A stretch of 64,000 nt of DNA from Diabrotica undecimpunctata (lineage: Eukaryota > Arthropoda > Insecta > Coleoptera > Chrysomelidae): assembly GCF_040954645.1 (NCBI RefSeq), contig NC_092808.1, forward strand, positions 84,193,389 through 84,257,388. Reading direction: 5' to 3'. The translations under genes and the position numbers were made by a program. The notes under the pieces are model-generated. The model was not told where the DNA came from and made no database searches. It was given only the letters and a program-made list of their open reading frames with translations. Each line of letters begins with the position of its first letter. The first letter of the stretch is position 1. Positions 14,203 to 25,349 of this stretch are shown one piece after another.

Positions 14203-14205
<3 letters not shown>
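12773..14205 (-). repeat. Gypsy-1 5' LTR (right copy)
   Basis: Direct repeat of the left LTR, about 1433 bp, with the same ends. In a Ty3/gypsy element it would carry promoter and polyadenylation signals, but I could not place a transcription start with confidence. Confidence 0.95.

Positions 14206-14259
<54 letters not shown>
14206..14259. repeat. (TA)n array, right half of split target
   Basis: Continuation of the TA array at 5550-5611, separated from it by Gypsy-1. It directly precedes the 5' region of the next LINE. Confidence 0.9.
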
Positions 14260-14261
<2 letters not shown>

Positions 14262-14369
14262 ATCCCCCACCTGTTGGGCAACAGCTACGGGTAGACGAAC
14301 CGACACATAATCACCGACTCATAACTATCACATTAAAAATCTGTAAGGATATCCTTAGTAAAAATTATC

Positions 14370-15524
14370 ATGGATCCACTAATGGATAATTTACTTAATG
14401 ATCATAGAGCTCAAAATCCAAAATCCGACAGGGGAGGACAATCAAATTTAAACGACAGGGCCTGTCAGGTCGTCATCAAGGTAAATCCCTGCCAAGCAAA
14501 TAAGAATAACTCTATAGTCTTGAAAATCGGAACATGGAACGTAAGAAGTTTATACCAATCAGACAAGCTGGATAACGCTGTGTCGGAAATGTGCAGAATG
14601 TAAATTAACACACTGGGCCTTAGCGATATACAATGGCCTAAATCAGAAAAATGTAACACCAGAAATGGAACAATGTATTATTGTGGAAACAACGACTCCA
14701 AGCACAAACAGGGAGTTGGCATTATAGCTGATAAGAATTCTCAGAAAGCTGTTTGTAACTTGGTTCCCTACTCTGATCGAGTATTAATGCTGTCTTTAAA
14801 CTCTCATTTAAAGCGTAAAATAAATATAATTCAAGTATATGCACTCACTGCAGACAAGGATGAAGACACCATAGAGGCCTTCTATGAACAAATCGACAAT
14901 GTCTTAAGGCTAACTAAAAGACAAGATATAAATATTATAATGGGCGATTTGAACGCTAAAGTGGGCCAAGGAGAAGTGGAGAATTGCGTGGGGCGATATG
15001 GACTCGGGGAAAGGAATGAACGTGGCGATAGGCTTGTCGATTTCTGTGTCAATGAGGAACTCATAATTACAAATACCTTGTTCAAACTTCCTAATCGTAG
15101 ACTATAGACATGGAGGTCACCAGCTGACAATAAAAACAAAATAGTCAGAAATCAAATAGATTATATTATCGTCAACAGAAGATATAGAAATTCTATAATA
15201 TCATCTAAAACTTATCCGAGAGCGGACATATCCTCCGATCACAACCCGGTTGTTTTGTCGATGAGAGTGAAACTAAAGAAGGTCAACAGCCCTAGCACCA
15301 AGAAAATCATGGATACAAGACGTCTCAAACAAGACAACACATATGCGGAAACGAAATTTAAAATAAACGAGAACTTAAGGAAAGTCAAAAAAGATAATGC
15401 GGAAACTCTAACTATTAACCAAAAATGGGGAAAATTTCAACATGCTCCTGTGTCAGTTGGAAAAGAAAAATCTCAAATCCCTTGGAGAAAAAACAAAACC
15501 TTGGATGACAGTAGAACTTCTTGA
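14370..15524 (+). pseudogene. LINE apurinic-type endonuclease domain
   Basis: Exonuclease-endonuclease-phosphatase fold. The opening motif reads KIGTWNVRSLYQSDKL near 14522-14570, then NIIMGDLNAKVG near 14932-14967, QIDYIIVNRR near 15155-15182 and the terminal SSDHNPVV near 15234-15256. One frame covers the whole domain but carries two nonsense codons, TAA at 14601-14603 and TAG at 15105-15107. The domain nicks target DNA in target-primed reverse transcription. The frame breaks near 15495 and again near 15625, before the RT. Confidence 0.85.
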
Positions 15525-15539
15525 ACTTATAGAATAACG

Positions 15540-17379
15540 AAGAAAATATAAATCAAAAGACCTGAATAAATACAAAGAAATTCAGAGAAAAATCAGAAAG
15601 AAAATTCGAGAGGCAAAAGAAAGGTGGTCTCCGACAGATGCAAGGAAATAGAAGATCTGGATAAAAAGTATGATAGCTTAAATTTACACAAAAAAATCAA
15701 AGAAACGACAAGTTCTAGAAAACGTACAAGAACGAATATCCTTAAAAATGATAAAGGGGATATTATTACTGATATGAAGGAGAAATTATGTCACTGGACC
15801 AATTACATCCAACAACTATTTAATGATGAAAGGGAAGAACTCTCATTAGAAATCACCGAGGATACCGGACCAAAAATATTAAGAGAAGAAGTCATCTATG
15901 CCATCAAAAACACAAAAGACCGTAACGCTACTGGACCAGACGATGTGCCAATCGAATTATTAAAACTCATCGATGAAGATGTTTTTGATGTAATGGTTGA
16001 ACTCTTTAATTTAATATATCAGACTGCCACAATCCCCAGACAATGGCTGCAATCGACCTTTGAAGCAATTCCCAAAAAGCCAAGTGCAATATCTTGCTCT
16101 GATCACAGAACAATAGCTTTAATGAGTCACACACTTAAAACATTTTTGAAAATAATTCATAGCAGAATTGTTAAAACTCTTGAATATGAAATTAGTGACA
16201 CACAATTTGGCTTTAGAAACGGTATGAGTACAAGAGATGCTTTGTTCGGCTTGAATGTACTGGCTCAGAGATGCATGGACATGAATCAGGACATGTACTT
16301 ATATTTTGTAGACTTTGAAAAGGTATTTGATAAGGTTCAACATAAAAAGCTTGTAGATATATTAAAAAGCAAAAATATTGACAGTCGTGATATGAAAATT
16401 ATATCTAATTTATATTGGAATCAAACTGCCAAGGTAAGAGTTGACAACCAGTACACTCAAAATATCAAAATACAGAGAGGAGTCCGCCAGGGTTGCGTGC
16501 TGTCCCCACTAATTTTCAATGTCTTCAGTGAAGCGGTATTTCAAAAAGCGCTCTCAGACTCAATAGTAGGTACATCTATCAATGGAGAAGTTTTAAATAA
16601 CTTACGTTTTGCAAAAGATACAGTAATAATGACGGATAACAACAATGATTTACAGAACATAATGCAACGCCTTAATGAACGCTGTCATGAGTACGGACTG
16701 AAGATAAATTTAAAGAAAACTAAATGCATGATCATGACTAAATCTGCACATGCAAATATCCAATTGACTATTGAAGATACTGCAATTGAGAGTATTAATA
16801 TCTATAAATACTTAGGAACATGGATAACATCAGATGTAGACCAAACCAAAGAAATTAGGACACGCATTGAAATAGCAAGTGCTATGTGTATCCATTAAAC
16901 TTAAAAAGTTTCTTTGTTGTCGGGATATAAAGTTAGATACTCCTGAGAATGCTTTGATGTTACGTGTTCTCTACTCTTCTTTATGGCTTGGAAGCGTGGA
17001 CACTAAAACAAGTTCATCTGAATGTAAGTTGGCCGCCTTTGAATTTTGGTTTTTCAGAAGAATCCTACTAATCTCATGGATTCAAAGAATGGCAAACGTG
17101 GAAGTAACTAGATGGATAGGAAATGAGGCGGAAATAATATTAACTATGAAAAGACGAAAACTTGAGTACTTAGGACATGTGATGGCAGGGCAAAAATACG
17201 CATTATTACAACTTATTAGGCAAGGCAAAATCAGAGGAAAGCGGAATGTGGGAAGACGAAGAATATCCTGGCTTAAGAACTTAAGGGAATGGTTTGAATG
17301 CAGTAGTGCAGAACTTTCTAGAGCGGCAGTCAACAGAGCGCATAGCCATAGCCATGATGATTTCCAACCTAATTTTTAA
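15540..17379 (+). pseudogene. LINE reverse transcriptase and C-terminal domain
   Basis: The main frame at 15624-16898 holds ATGPDDVPIELLK (RT start block), the GFRNGMST block, motif A as YFVDFEKVFDKVQ, the RGVRQGCVLSP block, and motif C as LRFAKDTVIM, where the first catalytic Asp of FADD is Lys. Then come LKINLKKTKCM and YLGTWI. A frameshift near 16880 moves the C-terminal part into another frame (16879-17379). That part has the RRKLEYLGHVMAG block and an Arg-rich tail typical of these elements. Loss of the Asp and the frameshifts would abolish activity. Confidence 0.88.
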
Positions 17380-17459
17380 CTCTCAGAGATTTGCAAATGA
17401 AAGGGGAGACTTCAAGAGCCGAATTGGTTTCATTCTGGATGCATAAAACATGGTTAACG

Positions 17460-17530
17460 TTGTGACGAGAGAAAAGAAAAAATAAAAAAAAGTGATTACT
17501 GATCACTGATTACTGATCTCTGAAATGATG
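17460..17530 (+). repeat. LINE 3' terminal short repeats
   Basis: After an A-rich run come two or three partial copies of tgattactgatc. Short tandem repeats at this place are typical 3' tails of non-LTR elements that do not end in poly(A). Confidence 0.5.
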
Positions 17531-17649
17531 AAGAAGATGGAGCAGAAGGACATAGGAGGAAATTGAACCAGAGATCTGAAATTTTGTTTCTTTATTCTTG
17601 ACAGCCAAGAACCGGTAACTACCAAAATTAGTTTATGTTCTTCGGAATA

Positions 17650-18845
17650 ACGGTGTTATCAGCAAATGTTGCTCAGGAGCACTGATCAGAAAAGGATAGG
17701 TCAGCTGTGTATGACAGGTATAAGAGTGGACCAAGCACATTACCTTGAGATACGCCTGAGTTAACAGGTCTCAACGCTGTTATTAGCGTACCGTATTTTA
17801 TTTGGAATAATTTTTCTATTCTGTATGTAGGATTTGAATATCTTATAGTATTCAGATGGTAGTTGATTTATTTTATATAGCAAACCTGTATGCCATACTT
17901 TATTAAATCTGTGGTTTATGATAGTAACAACTCTGTGGACTTGATTAACTGTAGCGTGTTTCGGTCGAAACATAAACTGGTTGTCAGGAACTAAGTAGTT
18001 ATCTTTTATTAAAGAGCTCGATTTCTTTATTAGTAATTTTTCAAGAATTTCAGCAAGAGTTTATATTAAATTGATGTATCTATATAAAGTTACAGATTCT
18101 AAAGGTTTGCCTATTTTATGGACTAAACTAACTTGAGCCACTTTATATTGTAAAAGAAAATACCCTTATCTTAATACTGCATTCTAGATTGGTGTTAGCC
18201 AGAAGAGCGCATTTTACAGTTTTTGAAACAAGACAAATCTAGTAATCAGCTTATAGTCAGAAGCATTGTTTTTATTAATATTTAGTATTGCGTCTATAGT
18301 TTCGATTTTTCTAAAAGGTTTAATAGACAGAGAGATTCGGTATGGACAGTCCAAATATTTTTGGATATTTTCCTTTTCATCCGTTTGTAACTCTGAGGAA
18401 AATAGAATAAAGGTAGTTTCTAGGTATTGGAAAAATATATTTGCCTCTTCATAATCAGGGCGTACCGAATGTCTGTTACTAGTTATGATGGGAGGCATTA
18501 TGTTGTTGTGGTTGTAACAGCCTTCTGGTAAATTTTCTTAGATAACTCTCAGTATGGTAACTCTCTCAGAAATTTTGAAGTTGATGTATTTTTTAGATCA
18601 TTAAAAAATTTTTTTAGATTTTTTGCTGCTTTGTAAAATGCAGCTTTATTGGTCGGTGTTCGATTGTTTTGCCATGTCTTTTTAAGCTTTCACTTTTCTC
18701 CAATTTTTTGTGCAGTTGTCTTAGAATATAACTTCTTGTTAGGGTTATTGTTAAATAGTAAAGTGGATTCTTAGCTTGCTTTCGGTATATATAGTAAGAT
18801 GATCCACAGCAATGCCTAGATAACTTTTTGTTTTTAGACATAAGT
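17650..18845 (-). pseudogene. Jockey-type reverse transcriptase relic
   Basis: From 18841 down to about 17650 the minus strand reads through the pre-RT linker (18614-18841), a block with 'YLETTFILFSSEL' and 'SLSIKPFRKIETIDAIL' (18214-18498), then 'FRPKHATVNQVHRVV' and 'VWHTGLLYKINQLP' (17761-17973). The final part reads 'SGVSQGNVLGPLLYLSYTAD' and motif C as FADNTVIP near 17645-17670. The order and motifs match the Jockey copy at 23380-29442. Frameshifts and stops are frequent. The second catalytic Asp of FADD is Asn, as in the other Jockey copy. Confidence 0.8.
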
Positions 18846-19309
18846 TTATGTTTAAGTTATTAGTACGAATTTCTTTAAATAAATTTCAATTAATTTTTAA
18901 CGAATAAAGCAATAAAGGTCTAGGTAAATAAATTATTTCAGAAGTCAGGGAAAGAAATACTGGAAAGTAATCGGATGTTTAATCGAAGCATGACTTGGTT
19001 ATTAGGTGATAATCTGCTATACATTTGGTTAAACAGAAATAAAGTAGATCTGGAAGTTTTCTTCTGCCTGTTGGCTAATATATAGGTAATTGCTCGACAT
19101 TTATTACAATTTTTTTAGTTGCATGGTAAACTTTGGTGACTATACTTTCAGCAATTTTACGTACTCGATAACATTTTTCCAATTGTAAATAGTTAATGGT
19201 TAAATGCAGTTAATAGTATTTAATTGCGACCATAATAGTTCCATAGAATTAAATACACAATAATAGATTGGTAAACGTAAAACTCCAAATTTGCGAATTT
19301 TGGCGATGT
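18846..19309. other. No recognisable feature
   Basis: A+T-rich sequence without recognisable coding content. Confidence 0.5.
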
Positions 19310-19724
19310 AAATCATTTTTTTTTTTTTTTTTTTTTTTTTTAAGTACTGAGGAGAATACTAGGACCTGTGAGGGAAAACGGAATCTTCAGAATTCGATAT
19401 AACAACGAGCTCTATCAACTGTATAAGGAAACACCCCTGTCAGACTTCATTAGAATACAAAGATTGCAATGGGCCGGACATGTGATACGAATGGGAGAGG
19501 ATAGGCTACCAAAACGAGCACTGAACGCCAGAATGCAGGGAAAGAGACCAGTTGGAAAGCCAAGAAAGCGCTGGGAAGACACAGTAAGCAGCGACGCACA
19601 AGCACTTTTAGGAGTCCGTGTATGGAGAAGAGCAGCCACAGACAGACAAGGGTGGAGGCAAAAAATAAAGGAGGCCAAGGCTCATTTTGGGCTGTAGTGC
19701 CGTAGAAGAGAGAAATCATTTTTT
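19310..19724. repeat. 12-bp target-site duplication aaatcatttttt
   Basis: The 12-mer is at 19310-19321 and again at 19713-19724. It brackets the 5'-truncated LINE tail and shows that the tail arrived by its own insertion event. A poly(T) run (about 25 T) follows the left copy directly. Confidence 0.75.
19322..19712 (+). mobile_element. 5'-truncated LINE, C-terminal ORF2 fragment
   Basis: The plus strand encodes about 115 codons ending at 19697 (HFGL, stop). The sequence includes 'IRIQRLQWAGHVIRMGEDR', then 'GKRPVGKPRKRWED' and 'VRVWRRAATDRQGWR'. This is the typical C-terminus of insect EN/RT LINEs. The copy begins with a poly(T) run instead of a conventional 5' end and has only a short 3' UTR. 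The ORF is uninterrupted in this part. It is bracketed by the 12-bp duplication. Confidence 0.82.
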
Positions 19725-20759
19725 ATGAGAAATTCCTGGATCGAGGATGTAGTAAAATTACTATTTGGTTTCTTTCGTAATAACCGGAAATGATACACGG
19801 CATTATCTTAGTCCAGCTTGGGTATTAATGTACTCTCAAACCACTTTTTTAAAGAGTACTTTTTATATTCTGATGGTAGTCTAAGCTACTGTCCTGTGCA
19901 TCTTTAGCAGATAAGACGAGTGCTTCTTCTACCTATCCGAATTCTCTACCCCAATTTAAAATATATATTCTTATTCATCGAGAGGAAGGAGCGTCAAAAT
20001 TACATTTTCGACTTCCATCACTCCAAACATTCTTATACTATTTCGTAAGTATCGAACCAGGTCTCATCTAGAAAATAAATATTCCTGCTATCTCATCAAT
20101 ACTAGGGTGATGCAATTAAAATAATTCATTCTTGATTTTACTATACAATGGGGATTCTATGATTATCTTTTTCTTGTCAATGTTTTTTACAAAAATAATT
20201 TAGAGCGAACATATTATAAATCGTTTCTCAAATCAGACAGTCAACTTTCTGAAGTTCTCGAAACCTATTTCGAAAAAAGTCTTATGAGAATTTACTAACT
20301 TGCACATTTTATGAAAAAATGGGCCTATACAATATTATCTTTAAAGCCAAAATAAAGTTTACATAACAAATGATATAAATTACTCCGTTCAATACTACCT
20401 ACTATCTACCCTTTGACTTGTTAATAATTTAACAATAACTAGTTTTGTTTTTTTATTTTATTTCTCATGAACTACAAACACATTTAATTTCCAATTCATT
20501 CAGTGAAACAGTATACCGTTTCACCCATACCGTGGAAAGTAAATAAGACCAAACTTTAGCAAAATTTTGTAATTCAAATTACAGATTGAATTCAAATACT
20601 TAACTACAAACTACCACTATGTCGGTATATAGGCTGAAAGACTAGTTATTCTACTTAAATTCTAAATATCTCAGTATCTATTTAGTTTTATATCTGTATC
20701 TATTTTGTAAAATAAAAGTGTTAATTAAAAACCCTTAATAAAAAGAAATATTTATGTAA
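19725..20759. other. No recognisable feature
   Basis: About 1 kb of A+T-rich sequence. Nothing recognised. Confidence 0.5.
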
Positions 20760-20760
20760 C

Positions 20761-20774
20761 CCTTATCCGGGAAC
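20761..20774. repeat. piggyBac left terminal inverted repeat
   Basis: Starts cccttatccggg and pairs with the right end at 22908-22920. A subterminal gtcggacacacgg lies at about 20811-20823. Confidence 0.8.
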
Positions 20775-21128
20775 TTATTTTTTATGCCGTAGTAGGACAG
20801 AGTGTGCCCGTCGGACACACGGAACAATATTATGGTAGTTTATGTTATAATTAAAAAATATGTATTAATTCTTTTGAATATTTATTTTTAGCTAATAAAG
20901 TAGGTAATAATTAGTAAGTGCTCGGTCCATAAAAATTAAAAAACAATGCAAATCTTAACCTATAATTCCAAAGTATCTACAATGATATGACATTTTATTA
21001 CTTTCTTATGCAACTAATACACTTACGTTTTACACTGTTGCTCTCATTGCAAACTTTCTTGCTGTAACTATTACAAGTTTGTGTGATTTTTTTGATGGAC
21101 ATAGGTAACATCTTTTTTTCTGTCTCGA

Positions 21129-22464
21129 CTAAGGTGTGGTTGCTTCTCCTGTAAAATTCGCCATAACAGATCTGGTTAATTTAGACAATCCTACGTTCGA
21201 TCTGCAGATAATATGGGGCTTTATAAGTTGTTCTGCTGTTTCAATTATGAATAGACGTTTTTTTTTGTGTATTTGTATGTTCCAGTTTAGATGCAGGTTG
21301 ATCCAAATAACATAAGATGCTAGACAGCATACATCAAACATATTCATAAAATACGTTTACACATATATTGATGCACTATCTGGTCGAGTGAGTCTATTTC
21401 TCCTTTTGTTTTATTCTAGTCGAGAATAATATATATACACTTTTCATAGGCTTGGGCAGTTATGATACCAATGTTGTCTTTTTTGTAAAACCAAATATAG
21501 AAGACAATGGTTCCTTGTTCTTACATGGTCGAAAGTCGAAGCAACCAAACCAGTTGCTACTTGGTTATCTTCTTTGCCGATATATGAAATTGCATTTAGG
21601 GGATAAAAGGTTTTTGACTTACATGCTTACCATATTTTCATTCCATAATTGTCGAGTTTTGGGGGGATATATTGTTTAAACAGAGATCTTTCACAATAAG
21701 GAATCAACTGCTCGTCGATTGATATATTTCGTCCTGGCAAATAATGCTTTTTTAAATTTCCTAGTACTTGATCCCATATATCCCGTATAGCAACTAGTTT
21801 ATCTTTTTTACGTCTCTCGGATCTTGTCGTTTTGTCGTCGAAATAAATAAAACGCAAAAGCTCTTTGATCTGATTTATACCTATAGCGTCTCGAAAAATC
21901 TATGATCCAAAAACTGAATTCCACAAAGCTTCATAACTTGCATAGTTTGATTTTAGATGCCCTCCGGAGAACAAGAGACCAAAGAAAGCATATATTTCAA
22001 TTCTATCACAGAACTTCCATGGTTTATTTTGCAATAAACGATGAGCCCCTAGATTGGTGTAATGGACAATGCCATTCACAATATTTTTAGTCAAATATAA
22101 GTAAACTGTATCTATTGGTATTTCAAAGCGTGTTCCAGGTGGAAGTTGAACTCTGTGTAGTGGTCCTTTTTTACTAAATTTTGAACTCGTGTTCATCCAG
22201 TCGGAAAAAGTTGTGATGGTCACTCAGTTCTATCTTTAGCAACATACATTTCTGGTTGACTGTTTCTGATGTGTTCGTCAAGAGCTGAAATTTTATCATA
22301 AAGTATACTAGTCCCAGTTTATGTTTTATTTTATACTTACATGGATTTTCCTCTGAACTTTGTTCATCCTCCTCTTCACTAGCTTCCGATAAATGATCGT
22401 CATCTGATTCAGATTCGTCGTGGAAATCTTCTACGCAGTATTTGTCATCATCAAAACCAGACAA
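21129..22464 (-). pseudogene. piggyBac transposase (DDE_Tnp_1_7) remains
   Basis: From the N-terminus: an acidic Asp/Glu/Ser-rich segment (22300-22464) typical of these proteins. Next a middle block (21900-22223) with 'LYLTKNIVNGIVHYTN' and 'EIYAFFGLLFSGG'. Then 21627-21857 reads 'FDDKTTRSERR', 'DKLVAIRDIWD', 'ISIDEQLIPY' and 'YIPPKLDNYGMKIW', which contains one catalytic-core Asp of the family. The last part (21129-21347) has 'NMFDVCCLASYVIW' and 'KKKRLFIIETAEQLIKPHI', the usual C-terminal region. The parts lie in different frames separated by stops, so it is inactive. A functional enzyme would cut and paste at TTAA. Confidence 0.85.
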
Positions 22465-22906
22465 GTTCTCAATTATATCTTTATCAATTATAAATTGAAA
22501 AACTTACCCGAAACTACAGGAATACGAAAATATGAAAAATATCAAACAAAGTAAACTGCACTCTAGGCTACCAAAAATGTGACTGAATTACTAGTCAGAC
22601 TAGTCAGAGCTTGTTTAGTACTTCACATGACCGACAGTCGATAAATATTAATGACCAGTCGCGTAACCGCGTCGAAAAGTAAATTGTGTCCGACGGACAT
22701 ACACTGTCCGGTTACGTCAGTAAAAATAATTTTATTTTTTTATATTTTATTTTGATTACTTCAAAATATTTAGTTGTTCAAAGTATTTTTGTATTTGTTG
22801 TTAATATTTAGTTGACAAAGTTCTAATTTTTGAGGTAATAATATATATACTGTGATTTTTGAAATATACAGTAACATATCTATAAGTGTGTCCGATGGAA
22901 ACACCT

Positions 22907-22924
22907 TTTCCGGATAAGGGTTAA
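22907..22924. repeat. piggyBac right terminal repeat plus TTAA
   Basis: Reads ttccggataaggg then ttaa. A subterminal gtgtgtccgatgg near 22887-22899 is the inverse of the left subterminal motif. A further related tgtccgacggaca lies at about 22687-22699. Confidence 0.8.
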
Positions 22925-23379
22925 AAGGATCCTTTGTGATTATATCACAGAACGTTTTCGGAATAACTTTTACATCATCAGTGCTGCTACTAGGTATACA
23001 TGTGTGAAGCCACTAAATATATGCGTAAAAATCTTTTAAATGTAATTAAATTGTTTTTATATTAAATTAAAACTATATATCTAGAGAGCAAAAACAGCAA
23101 ATCAGACTAAAATTAAGATAAGTTAAGCTATTCATAGTGCCATGGAATTTATTAAATATCCCAGGAGAAAAAGAAATTCTTTTTTTGCGACATGGTCACA
23201 CACGAATAAAACATAATCATTTAATAAAGACATATAAAAAGCCGCTGTGTGAGACTTATAAAGCACCTAATGTTTAAGTTTGACATATTTATACTGAGTA
23301 TCTCTAAAACATCCAACATGTAAGAAATATTACATTAACAACACTTCTCCAGCGTTTAGACCCAAACTTAAATTATCTA
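22925..23379. other. No recognisable feature
   Basis: A+T-rich spacer between the piggyBac relic and the Jockey element. The last part may already belong to a decayed Jockey 5' region. Confidence 0.45.
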
Positions 23380-23462
23380 GATATTCTAAATTACTTAATA
23401 TACCTTTAAATTTGTCACTAGTGAATATCTGGTCGATGTGGTTGTTTAAATAATAAAACACC

Positions 23463-24944
23463 ACCCAAACTTACAACTAAAGAAACAAACTGGGATGTTT
23501 TCCAAAATTCTGTAAATACAAAAATTAGACTAGATATTAGGATAAAAGAAAACGAAGAGGTAGAGAAAGCAGTAGACTATTTAACAACAGTTTTACAAAC
23601 ATTAGGATGGGAAGCAACACCACAGCGCCAAAAAAGTGTGCAAGAAAACCATAATATCCGGATTCATATAAGAGAACTAGTAGCAGAAAAAAGAAGAGCT
23701 CGACGCATATGGCAACAAACGAGAAATCCACTGAATAAAACGTACCGTAACAGGATAAGTCATAGACTAAAAAGAGCATTACATAAAGAAAAAAGTGACT
23801 CTTTCAAGTTTTATGTTTCGAACCTTTCACATGAAGACCACTCTATATGGAAAGCTACAAAAAAGTTTAAACGACCGACAATAATAAACTCACCTTTAAG
23901 AAAAACAGATATGACCTGGGCCCGCAGAAACGGAGAAAAAACAACAGTATTCGCAGAGCATCTTGCAACTGTATCCGCAGCACCAGATACTAATAACGAT
24001 GAAGATGATGATATAAGAATGTACCTTGAAACTCCATGTCAACTATCTCTTCCTCTGACTACATTTACACCGACAGAGGTTCGACAACAAATAAAAATGA
24101 TAAATCCTAATAAAGCTCCTTGCTATGATTTGATAACAGGGGAATTATTTCAGAAGCTACCGAGAAAAGCAGTGGTGATATTAACAATAATATACAACAG
24201 CATACTACGTCTTCGTTACTTTCCAATACAATGGAAATTTGGTCAAATTACTATGATTCCGAAACCTGGTAAGCCCGCACCGCAAGCAAATTCATATCGC
24301 CCTATAAGCCTACTCCCAATAATTTCAAAAGTATTATAAAGGCTGCTATTACATAAAGTCGAGCAAGTTGTTCCCATAAACGAAATTATATCACAACACC
24401 AATTCGGATTTAGACGTGGACACTCATCCATCCAACAATGCCACAGAATAGTAAATATAATTAAAACAACTCTCGAAGAGAAAAAGTTTTGTGCTGGAGT
24501 GTTTCTAGATATACAGGCATTTGGTAGAGTATGGCATAAAGGTCTGCTCTACAAATTAAAATTACACCTAATAGACCAACTATAATTTATACTAAAATCA
24601 TATCTTACTGACCGTTACTTCCAAGTCAAAATTGAAGACAGCTACTCAAATTACCACATCATACAATCTGACGTACCTCAGGGTAGCGTTTTGGGCCCAT
24701 TTCTGTATCTGATATTTACAGCAGACGTTCCAATAGGCAATGATACCTTCTTAGCTACATTTGCCGATAACACACGAATCTTGGCAGTAGATATCGAACC
24801 TAATGTAGCATCACAAAAAGTACAAAATCATTTAGATCAAATACAAAATTGGCTTAAGCAATGGAAGATCAGTGTTAATGCTAGCAAATCAATACAAATT
24901 ACTTTTGCAACAAGAAAATCCACATGTCCACAAGTTTATATTAA
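23463..24944 (+). pseudogene. Jockey reverse transcriptase, N-terminal and core part
   Basis: The linker before RT (23463-23900) includes 'KRRARRIWQQTRNPLNK'. The RT begins with 'INPNKAPCYDLITGELF' (near 24100), followed by 'IPKPGKPAPQANSYRPISLL' (near 24258). A stop (TAA, 24337-24339) follows SKVL. After it come 'QHQFGFRRGHSSIQQC', motif A as 'GVFLDIQAFGRVWHKGL' (motif A Asp retained; a normal second Asp-Arg pair altered) and another stop near 24583. Then 'VPQGSVLGPFLYLIFTAD' and motif C as FADNTRIL at about 24759-24782, with the second catalytic Asp changed to Asn. It is dead but well preserved. Confidence 0.88.
24941..24944. repeat. TTAA target-site duplication (left), partner 28943-28946
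   Basis: TTAA precedes the left LTR and follows the right LTR of Gypsy-B. The Jockey reading frame becomes continuous when one copy is kept, which fixes the boundaries independently of the LTR alignment. Confidence 0.85.
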
Positions 24945-25217
24945 TGTAGCGTTTTAAATAAAACGAGCGGTTCGAATTTATATAAATATATTTATTTATA
25001 AGTTTACAGTTCGGTACTCTTTTATCAACTAAACTAACTCATAACATCGTTACATATATATACCAAAAGTATTATTCTAAAATAATCTAAAATAGTCCCA
25101 CCTCTAATTCGCCTACGTGACGGGTTGTTCTCTCTCGCGCTCGATACCGCCGGAAAGTTCTAGTCTTTTTCGAGATGAAACCGTTACACGGGCCACGCCG
25201 ATTGCATATTCGTAACA
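24945..25217 (-). repeat. Gypsy-B 3' LTR (left copy)
   Basis: 273 bp, plus-strand start tgtagcg and end cgtaaca; TG...CA on both strands. Contains taaataaaacgagcggttcg shared with the right copy. Confidence 0.9.
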
Positions 25218-25230
25218 CTGCTCCCCTCTT
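25218..25230 (-). promoter_or_regulatory. Gypsy-B polypurine tract
   Basis: The minus strand reads aagaggggagcag directly before the 3' LTR. This purine-rich tract is in the expected position for plus-strand priming. Confidence 0.75.
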
Positions 25231-25349
25231 AGATCTGAGCGTCCTGATCAGCAACTTTATATGTAGGCACAGGATGGCGGAATCTACAGGACTCTTTAGC
25301 TCTGCATGAACCCCTCAGAAATAAATAACAGTCTACTGTCTTTGAAGGA

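Larger units (their letters stand above)
5612..14205 (-). mobile_element. Gypsy-1: complete Ty3/gypsy LTR retrotransposon
   Basis: An 8.6-kb element on the minus strand with every expected part in order: 5' LTR (right), PBS, gag, -1 frameshift site, pol with PR-RT-RNase H-integrase, PPT and 3' LTR (left). Domain order (integrase after RNase H) is that of Ty3/gypsy. There is no env ORF. Both LTRs end TG...CA. The flanks are TA repeat on both sides, compatible with an ATAT target duplication, but the repeat makes this uninformative. Both ORFs are open and the LTRs are almost identical, so this copy is recent and could be functional. Confidence 0.93.
14260..17530 (+). mobile_element. Near full-length EN/RT LINE, inactivated
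   Basis: A plus-strand non-LTR retrotransposon with a short 5' leader (14260-14369), an endonuclease domain, a reverse transcriptase domain, a C-terminal domain and a 3' region ending near 17460-17530 in short repeats (tgattactgatc units). It is of the type often labelled endonuclease-reverse transcriptase in insect annotations. The clade is not assigned. Several stops and frameshifts show that it is dead. Confidence 0.85.
20760..22924 (-). mobile_element. piggyBac-type DNA transposon relic
   Basis: About 2.16 kb with terminal inverted repeats: cccttatccggg at the left (from 20761) and ccggataaggg at the right (22910-22920), followed by TTAA at 22921-22924. The left flank reads gtaac instead of TTAA, so that side is mutated by a base or two. 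Subterminal copies of a cggacacac-like motif occur at both ends. The transposase is on the minus strand. Length and TTAA target fit piggyBac. Confidence 0.88.
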
